Below are positions 23,567 to 34,607 of a DNA stretch of 64,000 nt, piece by piece; position 1 is the first letter of the stretch; every line of letters starts with the position of its first letter. Source of the DNA: Schistocephalus solidus (taxonomy: Eukaryota > Platyhelminthes > Cestoda > Diphyllobothriidea > Diphyllobothriidae); assembly GCA_017591395.1 (NCBI GenBank), contig WEDG01000799.1, positions 124,001-188,000 of the forward strand, read 5' to 3'. Below the pieces are notes generated by a model. It did no database searches. It was not told the origin of the DNA and worked only from the letters and a program-made list of their open reading frames with translations. The position numbers were made by a program, and so were the translations under genes.

Positions 23567-26509
23567 TCATTGCTGTCGACTTAATATATGTCCATCAATT
23601 AAAAATGCATCAAGTCTTCTTTTAAACATTTCTACGCCTTTAGCCTGAACAACTGAGGCTGGCAGTTTGTTCCATTCGTCAATCACCCGTTGGGAAATGA
23701 AGTTGGCCCGCACTTCAAGTTTGGCGTGATTTATTTTCAGTTTGTATGGGTAAACTCGGAGACTTGTCATGTTTGCCAATTCAAAAAAGTTGGCCATCTG
23801 AAGAGCACAATCAACTCCTCTGACAAGTTTGAAGACTAAGATCATATCCCCTCTGTATTGCCTATAAGAGAGAGGAAAAACTTTAATTCTTGCTAGGCGG
23901 CCCTCATAGGGTAGGCATTCCAACTTTGACTAGTTTCGTTGCCCTCCGTTGAACTTTCTCCAGCTGAGCGTAGTCATGTTTCGTCCAAGGGCGCCACGCC
24001 TGAACGCAATATTCCAACACCGGCCGGATATATGTTCCAAACACGCGCCCAAAAAAGCTCTCCGTCAAAATTAACGAAGGACCTCCTGATTGCGCCTAAA
24101 ATACACATAGCTTTTTTTGCGATATTCGCATAGTGCGACGATGGTTTGGGAGTTGATGTTATCCATATACCCAAGTCCTTTAGAATATTGACCTCCTGGA
24201 GTTGGTGACCACTGATGAAGTTCGTGTATTCAAACCTAATTATCCTTCTGGAACAAGACTGCAGTCGGATTATTTGGCATTTGTTAAGATTAACGTTCAG
24301 CAGCCACTCATCACACCATGTTTGCAAGTGATCTAAGTTTTGTTGTAATTTTCGCGCATCCTCCGGTTTTTCAATGGAGTTCCATAACTTCAGATCGTCA
24401 GCGAACATTACCTACTCGCATGTCAGACAATCCAAGCAGTCGTTTACGTATATAAGAAACAAAATGGGACCCAGAACGCTGCCCTGCGGAACTCAACTGT
24501 GAACGGTTTCCCAGTGAGAATTGGCGTCTCCGATACAAACACGCTGGCGCCTGTCTGTGAGAAAGTCGGCCAACCATTTGAGTAGGTTGCCAGTCACACC
24601 CATTTGACGGAGCTTAAAGATCAGACGTTTGTGTAGAACCCTTTCAAAGGCTTTGCTAAAGTCAATGTAGACTGCATCGACTGACAAACCCATTTCTAAT
24701 GATTTTGTCCAACTTTCCATGGATGTGAGCAGGTTTGTGAGGCAGGATCGACCACTTCGAAATCCATGTTGATATGAACTTAGCAAGTTATTCTCTTCAA
24801 GATGCCTCATCAGTTCCGTTTTGATTATCTTCTCCATCATTTTGCAACAGATACTTGTGAGGCTGACTGGTCGGAAACTGTTTGGTGATGTCCTCTCTCC
24901 TCCTTTTTAGATAGGGGCTATGTTGGCTATCTTCCACTCGGTAGGCAGAGCCCCCGCGTCCATCGAACTTTCAAATATCTTGGAGAGCGGAGAGGCTAGC
25001 TGGTCTGTGAGTTCATTGAGAAATTTTGTGGATATACCATTTTGGCCAGGTGATTTATTGGGCTGTAGCTGTTTCAGAGTATTTTCTTACTGTGTCCATT
25101 GGGAACGACACCGTGCTTATCTTGTTTGTAGATGTGACAGTACTGTAGTATTCGTCATCGTCAAAAGGTGGTTCCTCGGTATACATGGACATAAAGAAAT
25201 TGGATAAGAGGCTGGTCTTATCAGAGTTATCAGTTAGCCTATTTCCCTGATTGTCTTTAAGACACGGAATGCAGTCACGATTTAGTTTTGCCTTATTAAC
25301 GTAAGCATAAAACTTCGAATTTCTTGGTATGTCTTTGACTATTTCCGACTCAAAGGCTGATCTTTCTTTTCTCAGAAGATTCTGACACCGATTTCGCTGT
25401 TTCTTAAAAGCAGAAAAATGTTCGGGTTGTTGATATCTGGCGTATGTTTTCCACAGTCTTCTTTTCTTCTTGAGATTCCTTTTTATTTCCGATGTCACCC
25501 ACTCGGGTCGGGAGACGCACGATCGCCTTTCAAGTGGGCAGAATCTTTCTACCAACTGCTGAAGCAATTTACTAATGAAGAACCAGGCAGCATTTGGGTC
25601 AGGTACATGTGCAGGGCTCCAGTCTATCCCATTTAGTAATTCTTTCATTTTGGGAAAATCCCCTTTCCATACATTTCTCTCCCTGACTGCACGACATTTG
25701 GGTACAGAAATATGACTGTACTCCCAAGCAAGAACGCAATGATCACTTCGTCCAAGCGGCACGTAAGAACTTAATGCAAGGATGCAATTGTCGTCTCTAC
25801 TAATGATTAGATCTAAACAGCTTGACTGCAGCCCATTTCGGAACCGCGTCTTTATTGTGACATGTTGGGTAAGAAACTCGTCATTTACAAACTGAAGTAA
25901 TTTCTGTTCGAATGAATTTTCCGATTGCGAGCAGTACATTGACACCCAATCGATATCGGGAGCGTTTAAATCTCCAAGTATTAATAAGTGTTTGCTACGG
26001 CAGATTTGCTTTACCTCTGTGAGGAGTGCTTCGCCCGTGTCCGTTCGCTGTCCTGGGGATCGATATACCACGGCAATATGGAGGTCTGGTTGGTTTGGCA
26101 CTTTCAGTTTGCAACAAAGTATTTCACAAGACAAGATCCTATTTGGCGAGGGCCCATCCTGAATGAAGTCAATGTCTTCTCGTATGAACATTGCGATTCC
26201 ACCACCCCTACGTCCGTTTCTATCCATGCGGATAAGCTGAAAACCGTCTATTCGGTCTTCTGTGTCTGCGATTTGTTCATTTAACCATGTTTCAGTTAGA
26301 GCTATGAAGTCAGGCTGTAAATGGCCCACGACCAGTTTAATTTCATCCATTTTGTTCAATAGACTTTTCACATTTGTGTACATAATTTTAATCTTATTTT
26401 CTTCCCTCGATTTCTGAAGATTTTTGGTTTTTTCTTCCACATGGCGATTTTTGCTGGGTATTTCACAAGATATATCCAGTCTCCTGTCTGGGTTCAAATC
26501 TATAGGCAT
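23567..26509 (-). pseudogene. LINE family A ORF2: APE endonuclease and reverse transcriptase (broken)
   Basis: The longest intact stretch (26509-25055, 484 codons) holds the endonuclease: IALTETWL, RRGGGIAMFIRE, VVYRSPG, LILGDLNAPDIDW, SSCLDLIIS and GRSDHCVLAWE. The RT follows in pieces: 24840-24493 (QHGFRSGRSC, then VYIDFSKAFERV), PQGSVLGPILFLIYVNDC across a stop, the catalytic MFADDLK near 24400, and the thumb/C-terminal part 23923-23567. At least three frame breaks separate them. The protein would nick genomic DNA and reverse-transcribe the element's RNA. Start chosen at ATG 26509 because it overlaps the ORF1 stop. Confidence 0.85.
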
Positions 26510-27955
26510 TTGGTAGGGCTTTTTACCGGCGTGGTTGCCGTCAATTCAACCGAATGTTCCCATAAAAACGAGCGCACCGTTTTGACTATTTTGTTGTCTA
26601 CAATTTTCAAGTTTTGTTCCCCCTCGTATTGACGTTATTTCAATTCTGCTACCAGTGTCCTCATTTTCATCCGATCGGTGGGAGAGTAATCCGGCTGAAA
26701 TAAAACTCCACGATGATTCTTTCGTAGTCGGGACTTTCGAGAGAGCAATAGATCTACCTGCTGTTTGCTCCCCAATATGACTTTTAATGGTCTTGGTCGA
26801 ACCTCATGCGTTTCATTTGTAACGAGAGGCCCCAATCGAAAGATCTTTTTGATGTTGACTGTCACACCAGTTTCTTGCGTATCATTCAATAAATTTGAAA
26901 TATCAGCAGATCCTGTTTTACCCTTTCTTTTGGCGTTTCCCCAGTCACCTCTGAGACTCCCTGAACTACCAGACAAAATGATCTGTCAGGGAAAAAACTC
27001 GTTTCTGTATCCTGCATTCTTTTAGTGATGGAAGGTTGAATCATGTCCTTTGTTACAGTCTTTAATGCTGTGTTCAAATTTGTCTTCATCGATGAGCCTG
27101 TTGGTTGAATTTCAGACATCTCTATGGACCTTTCAAACAGCGTGAGTTCTCCTGAAAATGCGTTTGCTCGAATAGCACCCGGAAAACCTGAATTTTGGTT
27201 TGTGTCATCCAGGTCTGTCGATAAGTCACAGGCCACTTTTCCGCCATTACTTTGCTGGCTACCATGCCCTGCTTCATTTTAGTTCGATGGACATGTAAAG
27301 AGCATGCTGCTGTCGCTCGTCCGTGGCAGTAAAGATACCTTATGATCACTGTTTTTCGACTTTTCAGAGACCGTCGATCGTTGATTTACTTTTGTGCAGT
27401 CGGATTCTATGTGCACCAGATTTCCCGAACCTGGGGAAACGCAAGACATAATTTTCTCCTCGCTTATTTTCTTTCTGGTCATCTGTATTTTAACTGACTC
27501 AGAGGTTTGTTCTAAGGACTTCGTTCTTTTTCTCTTTTTGTTTCGCTTCATGTTGTAACTATTGACTTCTACCGTTTCCTCGCGATGATTATGGTCTAGC
27601 TTGCTGATGTTTTTCAGCTCATTTGCATCGTGTTTCGGCGAGTTAATTTTGTTATGTTTTATGAGGACTGATATTATTTCCGATAGGAGATCGAGGTCTC
27701 CTTCTTATCTCAAAACTCTGGTTGTGAGTCCTCGGCATCCATCACAGAGTGCCAGCCCTTCACTGTTTAGCTTTAGTTTTTGGTAATGTTCAGTAGTGCA
27801 CTGCTTTTCTTCAATATTGCTGCTTTGCGGTTCTTCTCGGTCTGCTGAGAGTGACTTGAGTATTTCTGGTACGTTTTTGTCACATGAAATCGAAAACGGT
27901 TTACAAAGATAGGAGATATCATTATTTTTGTAGTGTATACTATTTGTTTTGTCTG
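26500..27955 (-). pseudogene. LINE family A ORF1 (broken)
   Basis: One frame stays mostly open from the right end down to 26886, with in-frame stops near 27704 and 27279. It reads ALCDGCRG, a lysine-rich block (KRNKKRKRTK), and FCLVVQGVSEVTGE. A frameshift leads to the conserved block NIKKIFRLGP, then RPRPLKVILGSKQQVDLLLS, then FQPDYSPTDRMKMR, and one more stop before the terminus at TAG 26502-26500. The same VVQG...RLG...RPRPLK...QPDYSP order occurs in families B and C, so this is the lineage's ORF1 nucleic-acid-binding protein (role inferred). The CxxC could belong to a zinc knuckle or PHD-like finger, but I cannot place all ligands. Confidence 0.7.
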
Positions 27956-27961
27956 CTGGCT

Positions 27962-28110
27962 TCCCGGGCGTGGCTGAGCGGTCAAGAGCATCGGTAGCTA
28001 ATCGAGAGGTCCGTGTTTCGAGTCCTGGCCGAAGCGGGGAATAATTTTCTCGCGTGGTCGGGTCGTGAACATTTGCTTTTCCCATGCCAGTAAGATCTCT
28101 ACGAGGATGC
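27962..28110 (+). mobile_element. tRNA-Ser-like SINE
   Basis: The A box GTGGCTGAGCGG and a B box GTTTCGAGTCC are spaced as in a tRNA, with a 4-bp anticodon stem around TAGCTAA (GCT in the anticodon position). This suggests descent from a serine tRNA. The acceptor stem is degenerate, and a non-tRNA body follows (GAAGCGGGGAATAATTTTC, then GGTCGGGTCGTGAAC). A polymerase III-derived SINE is more likely than a working tRNA gene. It lies antisense to the upstream end of LINE A3. Confidence 0.65.
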
Positions 28111-29025
28111 ATTAAGTTTTAACGAGCAGCTTAAATTATCAAGCGAATAGTTTACTGAGCACAAAAAAGAAGTGCTTTTCCGAACCGAATTCACTATGGA
28201 ATGCTAATACGAAGAAAAGAATGATGCAGCCTTCGAAGTGAGTTTGCCAGTGGTTCTCCGTTCCTTTCTGATGAATACACTTTCCTGGCGAGAGACTGTT
28301 TTCTGAAGCCCGTATGAGGCAGGATCCAAATGAAGCTGAGTTAGCTTATTATTCGAGATTTCAATATCTATTTTCGTGAGCCTGAATATCAAAATGTCTA
28401 TAAACAATTAAAGGCTGATCCTGATAAACAGACAATATGTGATCCAATGACAACTTATTTCGTTGAGTCCTGACTTTGGGAACAGATTATTGGCCAAAAA
28501 TCAAAAGCTTGGAGACGAACGAATTTCAAACGGAAGTCCAACGACGCCGCAATAGAAACAATATGAGCAATAAATGCGCCTATTCTTTCAAAACCACTTT
28601 TAAAAAACAATAAATGATAGGAAGAATATTCAGGAACGACTCAGCCGTTTGTAGAGGTCAAAGGTCCTGGATAACTTCAGATTTTCAAGGGGTTTTGCAC
28701 TTTTGGTTCACTGAGCGGTTGTCAGTATGTATTGGTGTAGAGGCTGTTTTTATCAAGTCGACTAAGGTGATAAACAAATATCAATTTGATTTCATTTTGT
28801 GAGGTAATTTGGCACAAGAAAAGTTCCCGAAAATTCCAAAAAGCAATTGCGTACGTGCAGTGGCAGCTTTAATGTCAGGCTCAGAATAAGCGAAGTGTTA
28901 ACGGTTTTCAAACTGTCCAAGCCTGAGAACAAAAATATACGTGGTTCCTTTGCACACGATGACCTTGAGTTGTACAAATACATAACTTGTCCTGCTATGT
29001 CAACAGTTAGCGATGTTTTAAAATT
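28111..29025. other. Unassigned sequence
   Basis: Two + frames (28614-28802 and 28847-29038) have no recognisable domain. No repeat recognised. Confidence 0.4.
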
Positions 29026-29135
29026 AATGGTGAACTAAAAAAATAGGCAGTGAAAAAACTCCTACCATAAAAATGGAGGCAGAGTTCGATAAGCCTTCAT
29101 TTTTTAATAGAAGGTAAGAGAAAAAACTGCTTAGG
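29026..29135 (-). mobile_element. LINE family E 3' UTR fragment, copy E2
   Basis: Shares GGTGAACT...GCAGTGAAAAAACTCCT...GGAGGCAGAGTTCG...AGAGAAAAAACTGCTT (in + orientation) with E3. It carries the complete U-rich hairpin but not the distal 3' end. Confidence 0.7.
29046..29132 (-). ncRNA. ENE-like U-rich internal-loop hairpin (E2)
   Basis: In RNA sense: lower arm AAGCAG (29132-29127), six U, upper arm CUCUUACC, loop, GGUAGGAG, six U, CA, CUGCC. The upper stem is 8 bp including one U-G wobble where E3 has C-G. The lower stem is 4 bp plus a mismatch. Two opposed U-tracts between stems match the layout of triple-helix-forming ENE elements. Confidence 0.6.
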
Positions 29136-29529
29136 AAGAAATGGTCAGGAGGTAGAGTATGGTAATATGGTAGTAGCATTTCAGAATGAGATAATGAAAC
29201 GTCGAGGTGATTCGTTCTTGATCACTTAGGGGTATGAAACAAAATCTCACGAAAATGCATCAATGAACTTAAGTCCTCAGCATCTTAGGATCCAGAATTC
29301 AATTCTGATGATGGTTAGTATCCAAAGAAACGGGAAGCATTTTAGACTGTGGACCACTGAATGTGTACGTCCGAATGGCGTCATCGTTTGGATAACTGGT
29401 GATAAAAGAAGACATCATAGTTCATGGGCGACCCGAGGTAGCGAAAATATAGTTCCAAGAGGGTCACTTAAATTCCCGATTGTCCTTTCTCCGAGTCATG
29501 GGGAAAGATACTGGGAAAAGATGAGGAAA
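29136..29529. other. Unassigned sequence
   Basis: No gene or repeat recognised before the start of C2. Confidence 0.4.
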
Positions 29530-31235
29530 ATAAAAGTTGATGAAAAATTGACAGCTGATAGTTTTAACGTTTTCTTGTCCAGAACATTTATTGAAAATTC
29601 GACAGCTCCCCCTCGTCCATCCAGGTTTGGACCGGTGCCATCCTCGAGACCATAACTTTTACCCTCTGGGACGTAACCGTAGCCATTCGACGTTTTCATC
29701 AATTTTATAGTCCTGGACCAGATGGCGTACCAATCAGTATTATAAAGCGGGATGCTAAGGATATTTTCCCCGTCACTTCTATGTAAGATATTTAATCTAG
29801 CTCTTGAAAGTGAAACCTTTCCCAGTGTATGGAAGGAATCGAACATTCTACCTATCCCCAAACACGGCCAATCTACGTCATTTGACGATTTCCGGCCAAT
29901 CAACACACTGTCCGCAGCTTTGAAAATCCTGGAGACCTTGATCAAAGATAAGATGATGTATCATTTAACTGAAAATAACCTATTGAGTGCAACTCAGCAT
30001 GGGTTCCTCAAAACCAGGTCTTGTGACACATGTCAGCTCTCTTTCTTTGATCATGTTCTACAATCTAGGGATAATGGCTTTGCACTTTACATAGTCTATT
30101 TCGATTTCACCAAGGCCTTCGATCGTGTTGACCATGCCTTTCTTCTCCTGAATCTATCCTCTTTCGGTATATGTGGTAAACTTCTGAGCTTGATATCTTC
30201 TTACGTGAGCTCTCGTACACAACATGTGAAGATTTCAATGCAATCTCAAACTCGGCACGTGTGAGGAGTGGAGTAATTCAGGGTAATGTGCTAGGCCAGC
30301 TTTTATTTTGTCTTTTTTCAATGATGTGGCAGTTTTATTTCAAAATGGTAGGCCCTTTATGTATGCCGACGATTTAAAAGTTGCCTATCGATACAAGCCG
30401 GCAGATCGCGACACCGTGCTTGATCTATTAAAAATGATCTCGAGGCCTTTTCCCAGTGGTGCTGCACATGGAGCCTTTCCCTTTCTTGGCACAAATGCTC
30501 GGTTATGGTTGTCGGTGACAACCATCAGCCTCATCTAAGCATAGATGGCCACGATATAAATGTACCTGGCGTTTTAAGGACCTGGGTATATCATATTCCA
30601 ACGGTCTCAATCTTTCAGAGCATTGTGCCCTGATTGTCTCCAAAGCACGCAGAACTGCCGGGTTTATCCTCCAAAATTTTAAAACTATTGATATTATACT
30701 CCGCCTTTATAAAATGTACGTTAGACCTGGCCTGGAATACTGCTCGTTTCTTTTTAGCCTTCTGCGCGCTAGCGAACGGAAGAAAATAGAATCGGTCCAA
30801 CACTTCTTCACGAAAAGAATTTTATCGTTGGAGCACCGTAATCTGTCGTATCGAGAACTCTGTTGGCTTGTTAACATTGATCCCTTATGGTTTCGCCGAG
30901 TGCAGAAGGGACTATTTTTGCTGTTTAAGCTTTTGAATAATCTTACATTTAATCCCCTTATCACTGTGAGGCAGCTTGACCATCCTCGGCGCAGCAGTCA
31001 TCGCAATGTCTTTTTATTTCTTCCATTAGCTCGCACAGTTAAGTATCGACGGTTCTTTTCGGTAAACGCCATGGCCATGTGGAATAAACTTCCCCATAAT
31101 ATAAAAGTCCAATGGAGTTATTCTTTGTTTAAGATTACCATTACTAGTTTTTTGCATTCAGAACAGTTTCCAAGAATTCTGGGCGCCGACACGGTAGAAT
31201 CTGTTTTCCTGTTCGACGGAGTACGCGGCATCTGA
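29530..31235 (+). pseudogene. LINE family C reverse transcriptase (broken)
   Basis: Pieces in three frames: SPGDGVPISI-type start of the fingers near 29710, KESNILPIPKHG, QHGFLKTRSC, VYFDFTKAFDRVDHAF (29752-30264), then after a frameshift FMYADDLK (about 30357), and after another break the C-terminal domain 30714-31235 (LEYCSFLFSLLRASERKKIE, ending FDGVRGI). The YADD catalytic motif is intact, but frameshifts preclude a full product. Confidence 0.85.
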
Positions 31236-31439
31236 ACTCGTTCCCAGGTGTTACCTTGAGGGATACGGCACCGTCTCTGCAGCCTGCACCCGTTGACTTC
31301 TTCGGCAGACAGAGAGCGACTGTACTGGGATGCTTTCTTGCCTGAGGCAGAATCCCGATTCCTAGCAAAGACAGAGAGACTGCATAAAGACTGAAATTGT
31401 GTTAGCCCTTCCTTGATCTGAATTGCTATCATCCTTAGA

Positions 31440-31523
31440 GGCGGTAGTTTTTTCTCCTGAATAACATAAAGAAAGGAAAAACATTTATAATGATATATAT
31501 ATTCAGGAGATTTTTTCATTGCC
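31440..31523 (+). ncRNA. ENE-like U-rich internal-loop hairpin (C2 3' UTR)
   Basis: Lower arm GGCGG (31440-31444) pairs with UUGCC (31519-31523) using G-U pairs. U-tract 31448-31453. The upper stem is 10 perfect bp, UCUCCUGAAU (31453-31462) with AUUCAGGAGA (31501-31510). U-tract 31511-31516, then CA. Located about 200 nt after the ORF2 stop. It resembles the ENE of poly(A)-sequestering RNAs. Confidence 0.65.
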
Positions 31524-31600
31524 AGCCTCTACCCACTGAATATTTCATCTGACAATGCCTGTAAACTGGCATTAAATACAACTATTATTATTATTATTTA

Positions 31601-32447
31601 CCTCCTGGAGTTGGTGACCACTGATGAAGTACGTGTATTCAAAACTAATTATCCTTCTGGAACTAGACCGCAGTCCAATTATTTGGCATTTGTTAAGATT
31701 AACGTTCAGCAGCCACTCATCACACCATGTTTGCAAGTGATCTAAGTTTTGTTGTAATTTCCGCGCATCCTCCGGTATTTCAATCGAGTTCCATAACTTC
31801 AGATCATCAGCCAACATCACCTTCCCGCATGTCGGACAATCTAGGCAGTCGTTTACGTATATCAGAAACAAAATGGGACCCAGAACGCTGCCCTGCGGAA
31901 CTCCACTGTGAACGGTTTCCAGGTGAGACTTGGCATCATCAATACAAACACGCTGGCGCCTGTCTGTGAGAAATTCGGCCAACCATTTGAGTAGGTTGCC
32001 AGTCACACCCATTTGACGGAGCTTAAAGATCAGACGTTTGTGCGGAACCCTGTCAAAGGCTTTGCTAAAGTCAATGTAGACCGCATCGACTTACAAATCC
32101 ATTTCTAATGATTTTGTCCAACTTTCCATGGATGTGAGCAGGTTTGTGAGGCAGGATCGACCACTTCGAAATCCATGTTGATATGAACTTAGCAAGTTAT
32201 TTCTCTTCAAGATGCCTCATCAGTTCCGTTTTGATTATCTTCTCCATCATTTTTGCAACAGATACTTGTGAGGCTGAATGGTCGGAAACTGTTTGGTGAT
32301 GTCCTCTCTCCTCCTTTATAGATGGGGGTTGTTTTTGCTATCTTCCACTCGGTAGGCAGAGCCCCCGCCTCCATCGAACTTTCAAATATCTTGGAGAGCG
32401 GAGAGGCCGGCTGGTCTGTGAGTTCATTGAGAACTTTTGCGGATATA
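31601..32447 (-). mobile_element. LINE family A fragment, copy A4
   Basis: RT core only: QMGVTGNLLKWLAEFLTDRR, PQGSVLGPILFLIYVNDC, and VMLADDLK (LADD in place of the FADD of A3). Truncated on both sides: the left edge abuts the ATT tail of C2, the right edge the start of C3. Closely related to A3. Confidence 0.85.
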
Positions 32448-32467
32448 CTTTAGTATGTTTTAGTAAG

Positions 32468-34605
32468 ATTGTAGAACATGATCAAAGAAAGAGAGCTGAC
32501 ATGTGTCACAAGACCTGGTTTTGAGGAACCCATACTGGGCTGCATTCAATTGGTTATTCTCAGTTAAATGATACATCATCTTATCTTTGATCAGGATCTG
32601 CAGGATTTTTCGAAGCTGTGGACAGTGTGTTGATTGGCCGAAAATCGTCAAATGACGTAGATTGGCCGTGTTTGGGGATAGATAGAATGTTCGATTCCTT
32701 CCATAAACTGGGAAAGGTTTCACTTTCAAGAGCTGGATTAAATATCTTACATAGAAGTGACGGGAAAATATTATAAGCATCCGCCCTTATAATACTGATC
32801 GGTACACCATCTGGTCCAGGACTATAAAACTGACGAAAACGTTGAATGGCTACGGTAACATCCCAGAGGGTAAATTTATGGTATCGAGGACGGCACCGGT
32901 CCAAACCTGGATGGGCGGAGGGGGAGCGGTCGAATTTTCAATAAATGTTCTGGACAAGAAAACGTTAAAAATATCAGCCGTCAATTCGTCATCAACTACA
33001 GGATTTCCAACGGAGTCCAGTAGTACGGGATGCCATGTTTTACTATGGCTTCTTATTGTGCGTGAAAAAAGTTTCGCTACGTTTAACGAATGGTTTTCGA
33101 CATATTTGACCTCCTCGGCTAAACGTTTTTCTTCAGTTTGCCTCTTGACCTGCTCAAAAATACGGTGAATCAAGGGCAGAACTGAAATGTCGTTTTGCAA
33201 ATAGAATCGACGAGAGAGTTTACGCAACCTATGGCGAAAAGATAAAGGGAGATAAACCTCATCCGTGACATTAATTAATTTCTTACGGGAGACAAAACGA
33301 GAAATACGTGGATCTAAAATTTCGCAAAGCATACCGGTACAGGTGTTCACATCCTGACACATAAAGAAATTAGACCAATCGTGGGAGTTAAGATGTAGCA
33401 ATAATTCTGTCGAAAGCGCTAATCGAAAATCAAAGAAAAAGCTATATTTTTGGTAAGCGTTTCATCGGTTTCGAGTTGTAGTGTAGAAACAACGATATCA
33501 TGATCTGAGCTCCAAAGTGGGCCTAATGATGAAACTGTCAAAGGCAGGCAACCTCTGCAGAAGATTAGGTCAAGTATGCTTGATCCTTGGGTAGGGAAGT
33601 CAACAACCTGGGTCCACATGCCAATATTTACGGCCTCGAGAAAGTCCTCGAACTTTATGGGGCCGGAGGGGACTGGAAACCAGCGAATGTCAGGAAGGTT
33701 GAAATCACCTGCAATAACGCAATTCTTAAAATGTGAGTCAACTGCAGCATGGAATGCTAGTGAGAGACAAAGAAATAAATCCTCACTGGTATTGGGCGTG
33801 CAATAGACACAGCCAATGAGTAAAGAGTTCCTATTTTTAAGGCAATTTGAAGCCAGCAGCTCTCGTCAACCACAGTAAATTGTGGTTGATCTAAGGTCCG
33901 AAATGCCAGCGCTTGTTTAATATAGATACAGCTTCCTCCACCACAACTGTCACGGCGATCATTTCGAGTACAAGTATAACCTATAAGAGAGAGTTCGGGG
34001 TCGGCTACGGAAGGTGTTTCTTATGTTTCAGTTTCTATAACGATATCTGGACAGTGGACAAAGACTAGAGTTTGAAGCAGCGGCATTTTATTGAGCAAGA
34101 ATCAGGCATTTAGAACGAACAGTTTAAGTGGGCAAGTTGGGTGTTTTTTAGGGAGAGTGGCTTATTCATCCAGTGGTTCACGGGCCACTGAACATAGGGG
34201 GCGGGTGCTCCCGCCCTGTACTGGAAAAAAGGTGGGATCATACACGCCTGATGTGGGTGAAGGGGAGTAAAATATTGAGGTGGAAATGACAGACAGGGGA
34301 ACTGAGCACAACTGCTAGCTATTGGGGCATGACCGGGAAATTTCTCGACATGATACTGCAAAGTATTACTATTCAGGTAACACAGAAGGTCGGGTGAGTC
34401 TAGTAGTCCAGCAGGACCCTTCATTTGAGAGACAACTGGGGAAACGACCGTAGAGAAAATTGGCTGCGGGTTAGGTGATGCACTGTTGTGAGTGGCACAT
34501 AAGCAATATTTTTGGGCGATATTGCTTGTATGTTTCGTTTATCAGCCTCAGTATGAGGTCTGGGTGACAGCTGGAAATTCGATGTTGTTGTGATGGGGAT
34601 GTTTT
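32468..34605 (-). mobile_element. LINE family C, copy C3 (3' truncated)
   Basis: Reading leftwards: a proline-rich N-terminal stretch (34424-34110; FPPQYFTPLHPHQ, then QLAHLNCSF), endonuclease (CGGGSCIYIKQAL, then a GDFNLPDIRW-like site near 33700, SILDLIFCRG), linker 33401-32850, and the start of the RT (GPDGVPISI, KESNILSIPKHG), ending near 32468. It overlaps C2 sequence in inverted orientation. Frameshifted throughout. Confidence 0.8.
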
Positions 34606-34607
34606 TT

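Larger units (their letters stand above)
23446..27955 (-). mobile_element. CR1/jockey-like LINE family A, copy A3 (near full length)
   Basis: Reading leftwards: an ORF1 relic (27955-26500), ORF2 endonuclease plus reverse transcriptase (26509-23567), a short 3' UTR and a terminal tract of TATACTGAAC-like repeats ending at 23446. Short tandem repeats instead of poly(A) at the 3' end are typical of CR1-like LINEs. Frameshifts and stops make it inactive, but it is the best template for family A here. The right boundary is uncertain: open frame continues into a tRNA-like SINE at about 27962. Confidence 0.85.
29530..31600 (+). mobile_element. LINE family C, copy C2 (5' truncated, with 3' end)
   Basis: Starts in the endonuclease-RT linker (ADSFNVFLSRTFIENS), runs through the RT and C-terminal domain to the ORF2 stop near 31238, then a 3' UTR of about 360 bp with the U-rich hairpin and a terminal (ATT)n tract. 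5' truncation is the usual outcome of target-primed reverse transcription. Confidence 0.85.

Noticed and set aside
27962..28035. Functional tRNA-Ser gene
   Set aside because: The A and B boxes are present, but the acceptor stem does not pair properly, position 33 is not U, and a SINE-type body follows.
29496..29945. 149-codon - frame
   Set aside because: Antisense shadow of the family C reverse transcriptase.
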